Shown here: piece after piece, positions 1-6,183 of the stretch
How the letters are laid out: the number at the start of each line of letters is the position of its first letter
Position numbering within the stretch: the first letter of the stretch is position 1
NCBI GenBank assembly: GCA_027083995.1
Contig: JALWME010000043.1
Coordinates: 1 to 6,829 of the forward strand
Direction of reading: 5' to 3'
Source: Sulfurovum sp.
Lineage (GTDB): Bacteria; Campylobacterota; Campylobacteria; Campylobacterales; Sulfurovaceae
Length of the DNA: 6,829 bases
Made by a program: the position numbers and the translations under genes
Notes under the pieces: model-generated
What the model was told of the DNA's origin: nothing
The model's input: only the letters and a program-made list of their open reading frames with translations
Database searches by the model: none

Positions 1-174
1 CCAGACAACATCACAGAAGTGGCAACGGTCACACATACAAACCTATTTGACAATACGATTGAGGGACTAAAATACAATGAATCACCGACAATGTCTGTAC
101 AACACCATCCAGAAGCAAGCCCAGGACCACACGAATCAGCATATATCTTTACAGCATTTAAAGAAATGTTGTAA
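1..174 (+). CDS. carA: Carbamoyl-phosphate synthase small subunit, C-terminal fragment
   Basis: This is the last 57 codons and TAA stop of a gene whose 5' end lies outside the window. The fragment contains VQHHPEASPGPHESAYIF, the C-terminal signature of the class I glutamine amidotransferase domain of CarA. Window residues His36 and Glu38 (in HHPE) are the His and Glu of the Cys-His-Glu catalytic triad; the nucleophilic Cys would lie upstream. The protein hydrolyses glutamine and passes ammonia to the large subunit CarB, which makes carbamoyl phosphate for pyrimidine and arginine synthesis in the cytoplasm. The ending ...FTAFKEML* is the usual place for CarA to stop, so the C-terminus is intact. 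The downstream ddl begins only 37 nt later on the same strand, so the two may share a transcript. HHPE alone could be another glutaminase such as GuaA or TrpG, but PEASPGPHES is specific to CarA. Confidence 0.93.
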   Translation, partial: PDNITEVATVTHTNLFDNTIEGLKYNESPTMSVQHHPEASPGPHESAYIFTAFKEML

Positions 175-199
175 AATTAAAAATTAAAAATTAAAAATT
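173..199. repeat. 7-bp AT tandem repeat, about 4 copies
   Basis: A heptanucleotide unit AAAAATT is repeated almost four times without error (the first copy has four A's instead of five). It begins inside the carA stop codon and ends one base before the ddl ribosome binding site (GAGG, 200-203). It lies outside both reading frames. Slippage would change carA-ddl spacing in 7-nt steps without altering either protein. No function can be shown from sequence; it may be neutral drift in an AT-rich spacer or an A-tract affecting ddl expression. Confidence 0.85.
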
Positions 200-211
200 G
201 AGGAAAATATT

Positions 212-1252
212 GTGAATATCGCTATACTCTTTGGAGGTTCCAGTTACGAACATGAAATAAGCATAGTCTCAGCTATTACAATGAAAAAAGTGCTTAAAAA
301 ATCTACTATTACCTACATCTTTGTAAGTCAGGATAGAAAATTTTATCTTATCGATACAGATAAAATAAATGCTAAACTTTTTTCATCAGGTGAATATAAG
401 AAATCCAAAACATTGACACTCAAACAAGGTGGATTTTTTATAGATAGTATGTTTAGCTCGAAACCTGTTTCTTTTGATGTGGCACTTAATCTCATACATG
501 GACGCGATGGTGAAGATGGAAAAATTGCTTCAATGATGGCATTTTTCGATATCCCCTTTATCTCTCCACGCATGGAAGCTTCAGCACTTTCGTATAATAA
601 GCTCTATACAAAGTTTTTGGCACAGAGTATAGGTGTCAAGACAGTGGCATATGAATATCTTTCTAAAAGTGATGAGAGAAAAATTGTGATGGATTATCCT
701 GTTATCATTAAGCCCGTAAGGTTAGGCTCAAGCATCGGTGTAAGTATAGTCAAAGAGGCATCAGAACTTGATTATGCACTCGATGTAGCCTTTGAATTTG
801 ATACAGATGTTATCATAGAGCCTTTTATAGAAGGTGTAAAGGAGTTTAACCAGGCAGGATGTTTTACAAATGATTGGGAACTCTCTATAGTAGAAGAACC
901 ACATAAAGAGGTATTTTTAGATTTTGAGAAAAAATATATGGATTTTTCGCGTGATTCACAAGTGTTAGCAGCAGATATTGATGATGCGTTAAAGGTAAAC
1001 ATTCAAGAGAATTTTAAAAAGGTATATGAAACGCTTTTTAAAGGAAGTATCATCCGTTGTGACTTTTTTGTTGTTGAGGATGAAGTACTACTCAATGAGA
1101 TAAACCCTATTCCAGGTTCTATGGCAAATTATTTATTTGATGATTTTGAGTCTATGCTTGAAAGGCTTTCCAAACATCTTCCCAAAGAACAAAAAATTAC
1201 TGTTGATTATCAATATATCCACTCCATTCAGTCTGCAAAAGGTAAAGTATAA
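212..1252 (+). CDS. ddl: D-alanine--D-alanine ligase
   Basis: This cytoplasmic ATP-grasp enzyme joins two D-alanines, using ATP, to make the dipeptide that MurF adds to the peptidoglycan precursor. The 346 aa are full length for the family. The N-terminal domain has FGGSSYEHEIS (residues 7-17), whose first Glu (E13) matches the substrate-binding Glu15 of E. coli DdlB. The ATP-grasp region has PVIIKP (163-168), the loop LGSSIGVS (171-178) and EPFIEGVKEFNQAG (203-216). Mg-binding residues are in NEINPIPGS (295-303; E296 and N298). Tyr242 in EKKYMDFS aligns with DdlB Tyr216, where D-Ala-D-Lac ligases have His, so a D-Ala-D-Ala product is expected. The GTG start at 212 is supported by GAGG at 200-203 with an 8-nt spacing and by MNIAILFGG being the usual N-terminus. 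The wording of the protein is typical of Campylobacter/Helicobacter Ddl. It may be cotranscribed with carA. Nothing looks broken. Confidence 0.96.
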   Translation: MNIAILFGGSSYEHEISIVSAITMKKVLKKSTITYIFVSQDRKFYLIDTDKINAKLFSSGEYKKSKTLTLKQGGFFIDSMFSSKPVSFDVALNLIHGRDGEDGKIASMMAFFDIPFISPRMEASALSYNKLYTKFLAQSIGVKTVAYEYLSKSDERKIVMDYPVIIKPVRLGSSIGVSIVKEASELDYALDVAFEFDTDVIIEPFIEGVKEFNQAGCFTNDWELSIVEEPHKEVFLDFEKKYMDFSRDSQVLAADIDDALKVNIQENFKKVYETLFKGSIIRCDFFVVEDEVLLNEINPIPGSMANYLFDDFESMLERLSKHLPKEQKITVDYQYIHSIQSAKGKV

Positions 1253-1327
1253 AGCTTCTCTAATGCTACTACTTTACAGTTAATAATAGTATAAAATTAA
1301 TAAAACTTATTTTTCTCTAAAAGATTT

Positions 1328-1346
1328 CTTTTTTGTAACAAAAAAG
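1328..1346. repeat. Short inverted repeat in the ddl-SCO intergenic region
   Basis: An 8-bp perfect inverted repeat, CTTTTTTG and CAAAAAAG, is separated by the 3-nt loop TAA. It lies 76 nt after the ddl stop and 116 nt before the SCO gene. The stem is nearly all A-T pairs and is not followed by a T-run on the + strand, so it is a weak candidate for a ddl terminator. It could also be a small operator or chance in AT-rich DNA. Confidence 0.35.
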
Positions 1347-1381
1347 TATAAATTATCTGTAAAATATGCATTAATTAATAG

Positions 1382-1417
1382 TTTTTTATTACTGTTTAAG
1401 TCCAATCACTCTAAAAT
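1382..1417 (+). promoter_or_regulatory. Candidate promoter of the oxidase operon
   Basis: The 209-nt region 1253-1461 is the only long gap before the oxidase genes and should hold the operon promoter. The best candidate I see is TAAAAT at 1412-1417 (five of six matches to TATAAT), preceded by a T-rich stretch at 1382-1398. Epsilonproteobacterial sigma-70 promoters often have a T-rich upstream region instead of a clear -35 box. This would put the transcript start near 1424 and give a leader of roughly 38 nt. A second TAAAAT at 1360-1365, preceded by TG, is an alternative. The region is so AT-rich that such matches are expected by chance. Confidence 0.25.
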
Positions 1418-1461
1418 ATCTAGGTGTATTTTTCTAAATATGTAAAACCAAGGGAGTATAA

Positions 1462-2271
1462 ATGAGAAAACTTTTGATACTTGTATTTTTAACTTTGACA
1501 ATACAAGCAAATCAACTTGGCATTAATGAAAAACTAGGGAATATGGTTCCTCTAGATCTCACTTTTATTAATGAAAAAGGGGAAAGTGTCACACTTAAGA
1601 GTCTCATGGATGGGAAACCAACAATGATATCTTTAAACTACTTTCGTTGTGCAGGTATTTGTACTCCCCAGTTAAATGATATGGCAAAAATGCTTACGCG
1701 TTTAGATTTAGCTGAAAATACCGATTATAAAGTACTCACCATAGGCTTTGCAGAAGATGAAAGTTATGAACTCGCTGCGGCAAAACGTAAAACAATGTTA
1801 CAGTCTATTCAGAGACCATTTGTACAAGATGCATGGCATTTTGTAATAGGAGAGAATAACTCTTCAGGTATCTTAGCAGATTTGGTTGGATTTACGTATT
1901 CTAAAACTGTATCTGAAGCTGGTGTAGTGGATTATGTTCATCCTGCTGCACTCATTATGTTATCACCAAAAGGAAAAGTAACGCGTTATCTCAATGGTAT
2001 CGAGCAACTTCCTTTTGATGTGAAGATGGCATTAATGGAAGCTGGCGAAGGAAAAGTAGGTCCAACCATAGCAAAAAATTTGCTTTACTGTTTTGCTTAC
2101 GACCCTAAAGCGAAAAAGTATATATTTAAATGGGAAAAAGTAGCAGGTGCAGTAATGACACTAATTATGATAGGTTTTTTCATTTATTTAGTAAAAACAA
2201 GCAGGAGAGAGGAAGATGATGTAAATCATCCTAATCATCCACAAAACAAAGGAGAAAAAAGAGATGAGTAA
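1462..2271 (+). CDS. SCO1/SenC-family copper chaperone, membrane-anchored
   Basis: SCO proteins are periplasmic thioredoxin-fold proteins that deliver copper to, or reduce the cysteines of, the CuA site in oxidase subunit II. The 269 aa start with a signal peptide or N-terminal anchor (MRKLLILVFLTLTIQA, 1-16). The copper-binding set is Cys63 and Cys67 in RCAGICTPQ plus His160 in YVHPAA. The motif is CAGIC, without the Pro usual after the first Cys (CPxVC). GFAEDESYELAAAKR (95-109) matches the family's central region. A second hydrophobic segment (about 227-245) is followed by KTSRR, so the catalytic domain should face the periplasm, anchored at its C-terminus, with a cytoplasmic tail holding HPNHP. 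The ATG at 1462 has AGGGAG at 1451-1456 as ribosome binding site. The gene overlaps coxA by 8 nt, which fits a dedicated assembly role. A peroxiredoxin-like function is less likely given the metal ligands and context. Confidence 0.9.
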   Translation: MRKLLILVFLTLTIQANQLGINEKLGNMVPLDLTFINEKGESVTLKSLMDGKPTMISLNYFRCAGICTPQLNDMAKMLTRLDLAENTDYKVLTIGFAEDESYELAAAKRKTMLQSIQRPFVQDAWHFVIGENNSSGILADLVGFTYSKTVSEAGVVDYVHPAALIMLSPKGKVTRYLNGIEQLPFDVKMALMEAGEGKVGPTIAKNLLYCFAYDPKAKKYIFKWEKVAGAVMTLIMIGFFIYLVKTSRREEDDVNHPNHPQNKGEKRDE

Positions 2272-3919
2272 AAGTTATTTCGACGAGACACACACGGCCA
2301 TAGGCCATCCAAAAAGTACATTCATGCAGTGGATGCTTACAATTGACCATAAAAGAATTGGTCTGATGTATGCAGCTGTCATGTTTACGTTCTTCTTCGT
2401 AGCGGTTGCTACAGCATTTCTAATGCGTTTAGAGTTGTTTGCACCAGGCGGACAATTTATAGATGGAGATACATTTAACCAGGCATTTACACTGCATGGG
2501 GTTATTATGATTTTCCTTTTTATTGTTCCTGGTGTACCAGCAGTACTTGGAAACATTGTTATGCCATTGATGATTGGTGCGAAAGATGTCTCTTTCCCAA
2601 GACTTAACTGGTTTACATTTTGGCTCTATATATTAGGATGTATTATTGCACTTGCATCACTCTTTACTGATAGTGGTTTTGCAGATACTGGTTGGACGTT
2701 CTATGCACCATATTCAATAACAACTGGTACAAATGTTATATTTACATTGGTTGCAGCATTTATACTTGGTATGGCATCTATTCTTACAGGTCTTAACTTC
2801 CTTGTTACTATCCACAGACTTAGAGCACCGGGTATGACTTTTTGGAAAATGCCTCTATTTGTATGGGGTATCTATGCAACTGCATGGATACAACTTTTAG
2901 CAACGCCAGTTGTAGGTATCACTTTGATATTGGCAATTATGGAAAAATATTTTGGTATTGGTATCTTTGACCCCGCAAAAGGAGGAGACCCAGTGTTGTT
3001 TGAACACCTTTTCTGGATTTATTCTCACCCAGCGGTATATCTTATGATTTTACCAGCATTTGGTATTATGTCTGAGATTATCCCTACTTTTTCAAGAAGA
3101 GAAGTATTTGGGTACCGCTCCATTGCACTTTCGTCAGCATCTATTGCCGGTATTGGTTACCTAGTTTGGGGTCACCACCTTTATACTTCAGGTATGGCAG
3201 ATATCGCTAAAACTATCTTCTCATTCTTAACATTCTTTGTTGCAATTCCAACAGGTATTAAGTTTTATGACTGGGTAGCTACGATGTATAAGGGGAAAAT
3301 TGTTCTCTCTACACCTATGTTGTGGGCTTTAGGTACTATCATCACATTTACGATTGGTGGACTTACGGGTGTAACTATTGCGATGATTGGTGTAGATATT
3401 CACTTACAAGATACTTACTATACGGTGGCACACTTTCACTACGCGATGCTAGGTGGGGTTGTATTTTTGTTCTTTGCTGGACTTCATTACTGGTTCCCAT
3501 TAGTAAGTGGCAAAATGTATAATGAAGCACATGCAAAAATAGCATTTTATTTACAGTTTGTAGGATTTAATATGCTTTGGTTTCCTATGTTTATTGCTGG
3601 ATACTACGGTATGCCAAGACGCTATTTTGATTACCTGCCAGAATTTCAAATCTATCATCAAGTTTCATTTGTGGGTGCAATGATATTTATTTCAGGACTT
3701 ATCTATATGTTTGTTGTTTTTTATAAAGGTTGGACAAAAGGGAAAGCTTCTGGTCCAAACCCTTGGAATGCAACGACATTAGAATGGCATATGCCATCAT
3801 CACCACCACCATTAGAAAACCACTCTAAAGTTCCTTATGTTGACTTTGAACCCTATGAGTATCACCATGGACAGCCAGTAGTGAAATTTGATTACGAAAC
3901 GATGAAAAGGATAGACTGA
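2264..3919 (+). CDS. coxA: Cytochrome c oxidase subunit I, A2-type (caa3)
   Basis: This is the catalytic subunit of a heme-copper oxidase in the inner membrane. It reduces O2 to water at a heme-CuB centre and pumps protons. The 551 aa with about 12 membrane helices are the usual length. Low-spin heme ligands are His78 (LHGVIM) and His392; the high-spin heme ligand is His390 (VAHFHYAML). CuB ligands are His255, His304 and His305 (WGHHLYTSG), and Tyr259 in HPAVY is the His-Tyr crosslink position. K-channel residues Thr330 and Lys333 (IPTGIKFYDW) and D-channel residues Asn97, Asp108 and Asn115 are present. The helix VI glutamate of HPEVY is absent; the sequence is YSHPAVY (253-259), the Tyr-Ser signature of the A2 subfamily. 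Gln382 replaces the His of the Mg-site HDTYY motif. The ATG at 2264 has AAAGGAG at 2248-2254. The gene overlaps SCO by 8 nt and coxC by 1 nt. A quinol oxidase is unlikely because subunit II has CuA and heme c. Confidence 0.97.
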   Translation: MSKSYFDETHTAIGHPKSTFMQWMLTIDHKRIGLMYAAVMFTFFFVAVATAFLMRLELFAPGGQFIDGDTFNQAFTLHGVIMIFLFIVPGVPAVLGNIVMPLMIGAKDVSFPRLNWFTFWLYILGCIIALASLFTDSGFADTGWTFYAPYSITTGTNVIFTLVAAFILGMASILTGLNFLVTIHRLRAPGMTFWKMPLFVWGIYATAWIQLLATPVVGITLILAIMEKYFGIGIFDPAKGGDPVLFEHLFWIYSHPAVYLMILPAFGIMSEIIPTFSRREVFGYRSIALSSASIAGIGYLVWGHHLYTSGMADIAKTIFSFLTFFVAIPTGIKFYDWVATMYKGKIVLSTPMLWALGTIITFTIGGLTGVTIAMIGVDIHLQDTYYTVAHFHYAMLGGVVFLFFAGLHYWFPLVSGKMYNEAHAKIAFYLQFVGFNMLWFPMFIAGYYGMPRRYFDYLPEFQIYHQVSFVGAMIFISGLIYMFVVFYKGWTKGKASGPNPWNATTLEWHMPSSPPPLENHSKVPYVDFEPYEYHHGQPVVKFDYETMKRID

Positions 3920-4608
3920 TGTCACACGAATATGTACCAGAAATCGCGGTTGACCGCGAAGGGAATGAACATGAAGTTCAAGGTTGGCAAGATGATTTTT
4001 ATGGCGGAAAATTAGGTTTTTGGCTGTTTATGTTTACGGAAGTATTGATGTTTGGTGCTATGTTTATGGCACTTGCATACTACAACACACTACATCCACA
4101 TGAGTTTATTGAAGCATCAGCATCGCTGAATAGGCTACTTGGTGGAACAAATACTGTAATATTATTGCTTTCTGCACTTACGATGGGTTTATCTTTACTT
4201 AAGATGAGAGTGGGAGATGTAAAAGGTTCAAAGCTGATGATATGGGCAACGATTATCTTGGCTCTTATGTTTTTAGGCATCAAGGCAGTAGAATGGACAG
4301 CTGAATATAACCATGGTATTTTTCTTATGCATGGAGAAATGCTTCCTGAATCAGGTATGGCATTTGGTAAAAAATTATTTTTCGGTATGTACTTTACAAT
4401 GACAGGTATCCATGGTTTTCATATTATCATTGGTATTGGTCTTATGATTTGGTTGCTTAAGCGTATTAATGCAGGTAAAGTATCACCAGAACATCACATT
4501 TTACACTGGAATATAGCATTATATTGGGATATCGTACACCTTATTTGGGTTTTCGTATTTCCTTATTTTTATATGATTGGAGCAGGAGGAGTTGCAGGTG
4601 GACACTAA
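3919..4608 (+). CDS. coxC: Cytochrome c oxidase subunit III
   Basis: Subunit III carries no redox centre. It stabilises subunit I and supports proton uptake into the D-channel. The 229 aa have five predicted membrane helices (about 34-55, 77-95, 104-124, 152-180 and 199-219), as in the short bacterial form that lacks the first two helices of mitochondrial COX3. Family marks are KLGFWLFMFTEVLMFG (31-46, with the conserved helix Glu41), NTVILLLSALTM (78-89), YFTMTGIHGFHIIIGIG (158-174) and YWDIVHLIWVFVFPYFY (202-218). The usual YWHFVD in the last helix reads YWDIVH here, so His and Asp appear exchanged in position. The ATG shares its A with the coxA TGA stop (TGATG), and AAAGG at 3906-3910 lies 8 nt upstream, so translation is probably coupled to coxA. 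CyoC-type quinol oxidase subunits are related, but the operon shows a cytochrome c oxidase. Confidence 0.95.
   Translation: MSHEYVPEIAVDREGNEHEVQGWQDDFYGGKLGFWLFMFTEVLMFGAMFMALAYYNTLHPHEFIEASASLNRLLGGTNTVILLLSALTMGLSLLKMRVGDVKGSKLMIWATIILALMFLGIKAVEWTAEYNHGIFLMHGEMLPESGMAFGKKLFFGMYFTMTGIHGFHIIIGIGLMIWLLKRINAGKVSPEHHILHWNIALYWDIVHLIWVFVFPYFYMIGAGGVAGGH
4584..4589 (+). promoter_or_regulatory. Ribosome binding site that fixes the subunit IV start
   Basis: AGGAGG, a full match to the anti-Shine-Dalgarno core, lies inside the end of coxC. It is 8 nt before the GTG at 4598. The longer in-frame option, TTG at 4577, lies upstream of this site and would place the site inside the gene; TTG at 4592 is only 2 nt away. 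The GTG is therefore the better start. Confidence 0.85.
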
Positions 4609-4957
4609 TACTATAGATTATAAAAGAGAAAGATTAGGCTACTATAAAGTTCTTATAGGACTATTATTATTAACAGCAGTAACATTTATACAACCACATC
4701 TGTTTATGGAAGAATCTACTTTTTTAGCACAGATGGCTATAGCAGTTGCGAAAGCCTGGTTGATTATTATGTATTATATGCATTTAAAAGGTGACAATCT
4801 TATTGGCGTGATGGGTATATTTTCACTTATTATTGTTGCTACATTTTTTGTTATCGTAATTGGCTTTGATGTTGCCAATTTCCAATATGGAGCTGAGAGT
4901 CACATCACAGGTCCAGCAAGTGCAGGGGTTGAACATGCAACGCCTGTCAAACATTAA
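4598..4957 (+). CDS. coxD: Cytochrome c oxidase subunit IV (bacterial small subunit)
   Basis: This is a small accessory membrane subunit of the oxidase. From the GTG at 4598 it has 119 aa and begins MDTNTIDYKRERLGYYKV. Three hydrophobic helices are visible at about 15-30, 42-62 and 68-90. The second ends in KAWLIIMYYMHLKGDN (52-67), the recognisable mark of the prokaryotic COX4/CyoD-like family, which usually reads as a helix ending in YFMHLK. The polar C-terminus (91-119) includes three His and has no recognised motif. The start overlaps coxC by 11 nt. An in-frame TTG at 4577 would add seven residues but has no ribosome binding site. The subunit is thought to stabilise subunits I and III; its exact role here is inferred from family and position. 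It sits between coxC and coxB, with 11 nt before coxB. Confidence 0.88.
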   Translation: MDTNTIDYKRERLGYYKVLIGLLLLTAVTFIQPHLFMEESTFLAQMAIAVAKAWLIIMYYMHLKGDNLIGVMGIFSLIIVATFFVIVIGFDVANFQYGAESHITGPASAGVEHATPVKH

Positions 4958-4968
4958 GGAGTAAAAGT

Positions 4969-6183
4969 ATGGATGTAAATAACACCCTACAAGGTTTTAA
5001 TTCAATGGCAGCAACATTTGCTGCTGATGTAGACCAGGCATTTTGGATAAATTTTTGGATATCGATAGGACTAGGTTTGACCGTAATTGTGCCAATGTTT
5101 TACTTTGCTTGGAAATATAGAGAGAGCAATGTTAAAGATGAAGATATCAAAAACTATTCACATAATACACCACTTGAAATCGCTTGGACACTCATACCAA
5201 CAGCTTTGATGATGGTTCTTTTTTATTATGGTTATACCTCGATGAAGACACTTAGAACAATGCCCGCAGAGAGTGAGAGTATTGTCATTAAGGTTGAAGG
5301 TAGTAAATGGAAATGGAGATATGAGTATCCTGCTAATGCAAGCGGTCATGTTCATAAGCTTGGTGGAGCCTACACTAAGCCGACACTTGATGAAAATGGA
5401 AAGCTTATCAAAGCAGGTTCAATGGGAAAATCAGCACTTTACGTACCAGTGAATACAAATATTATCTTAGAGATGACAGCACCCATAGATGATGTTATCC
5501 ATGCGTGGTATGTACCTGCTTTTCGTATGAAAGAGGATGTTGTTCCTGGTCGTATAACCAAGCAATGGTTTAATGCTAGTAAACTTGGTGAATATGATGT
5601 TGAGTGTGCCGAATACTGTGGTACAGATCATTCATATATGTATTCTAGAATTGTTGTACTTCCAAAAGCTGAGTATGAAGCATGGTTTAACAGTAAGGAT
5701 GATACACCAAAAGGGAACTATGCTAAGTCAGGTGATGCAGTTTTACAATTACATGGATGTAAGAGTTGTCATGCCATTACAGAAGACAAAGTACTTGTAG
5801 GGCCTTCGCTTAAGACTAGAACATTGACCCAAGAGCAAGTATTGGATGTAATTAATAATGGTCAAGACAAACTTGGTTATGCTATGGGTGCAATGCCAGC
5901 TGGTCTAGCTACAGGTTCAGATGCAAAAGAGATTGCAGCTTATGTAGCAGGCGGTATGAAAGGTGAAAAACCTGCGTCATTTGCAGCATGTAGTTCATGT
6001 CATGGTGAAGATGGTAAGGGTATGGGTGGAATGGCACCAAGCCTTGTAGATTACGATAAAACTCTTTTACGTCAAGTATTGAAACATGGGAAAGAAGGAA
6101 TGATGGGCAAAATGCCAAAATTCCCTTATGTATCAGAGGAAGAGATTTCAGCTATTGATACCTATTTACAAAGCTTAAAATGA
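4969..6183 (+). CDS. coxB: Cytochrome c oxidase subunit II fused to two cytochrome c domains
   Basis: Subunit II accepts electrons at the periplasmic face and passes them through CuA to subunit I. The 404 aa start with two membrane helices (about 25-48 and 72-92). The CuA cupredoxin domain follows: aromatic KWKWRYEYP (113-121), then His178 (VIHAWYVPAF), Cys213, Glu215, Cys217, His221 and Met224 (CAEYCGTDHSYM), so all six CuA ligands are present. Two c-type heme sites follow, CKSCH (264-268) and CSSCH (341-345). Met309 (GAMPAG) and Met382 (GKMPKF) are likely sixth ligands. Most fused caa3 subunits carry one heme c; here there are two domains of similar design. No cleavable signal or lipobox Cys is visible before the first helix. 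A loop of about 35 residues (121-155) with His127 and His129 interrupts the CuA domain. AAGGAG at 4956-4961 precedes the ATG by 7 nt, and the stop overlaps the next gene by 4 nt. Confidence 0.96.
   Translation: MDVNNTLQGFNSMAATFAADVDQAFWINFWISIGLGLTVIVPMFYFAWKYRESNVKDEDIKNYSHNTPLEIAWTLIPTALMMVLFYYGYTSMKTLRTMPAESESIVIKVEGSKWKWRYEYPANASGHVHKLGGAYTKPTLDENGKLIKAGSMGKSALYVPVNTNIILEMTAPIDDVIHAWYVPAFRMKEDVVPGRITKQWFNASKLGEYDVECAEYCGTDHSYMYSRIVVLPKAEYEAWFNSKDDTPKGNYAKSGDAVLQLHGCKSCHAITEDKVLVGPSLKTRTLTQEQVLDVINNGQDKLGYAMGAMPAGLATGSDAKEIAAYVAGGMKGEKPASFAACSSCHGEDGKGMGGMAPSLVDYDKTLLRQVLKHGKEGMMGKMPKFPYVSEEEISAIDTYLQSLK

Noticed and set aside
173..199. CRISPR-like repeat
   Set aside because: The units are 7 bp, directly adjacent and without spacers.
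343..573. Minus-strand open frames of 65-93 codons opposite the genes (343-573, 772-1002, 2275-2556, 4080-4283, 5158-5355, 5909-6118)
   Set aside because: Each lies opposite a strongly identified gene with conserved motifs, none resembles a known protein, and none has convincing start context.
1328..1346. Rho-independent terminator after ddl
   Set aside because: The stem is almost all A-T pairs and no T-run follows it on the + strand, so it is listed only as an inverted repeat.
1370..1379. Palindrome ATTAATTAAT as an operator
   Set aside because: A perfect 10-bp AT palindrome is easily found by chance in this AT-rich spacer, and no second copy or adjacent regulator supports it.
3322..3522. 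Plus-strand open frame inside coxA
   Set aside because: It is out of frame within the helix holding the heme ligands of CoxA, is rich in Trp, Cys and Tyr as expected of a shifted membrane gene, and has no family resemblance.
4577..4579. TTG 4577 as the subunit IV start
   Set aside because: No ribosome binding site precedes it, and the strong AGGAGG falls inside the added segment, 8 nt before GTG 4598.
5573..5800. Plus-strand open frame inside coxB
   Set aside because: It overlaps the CuA ligand region and first heme c site of CoxB in another frame; this is a shadow of the real gene.
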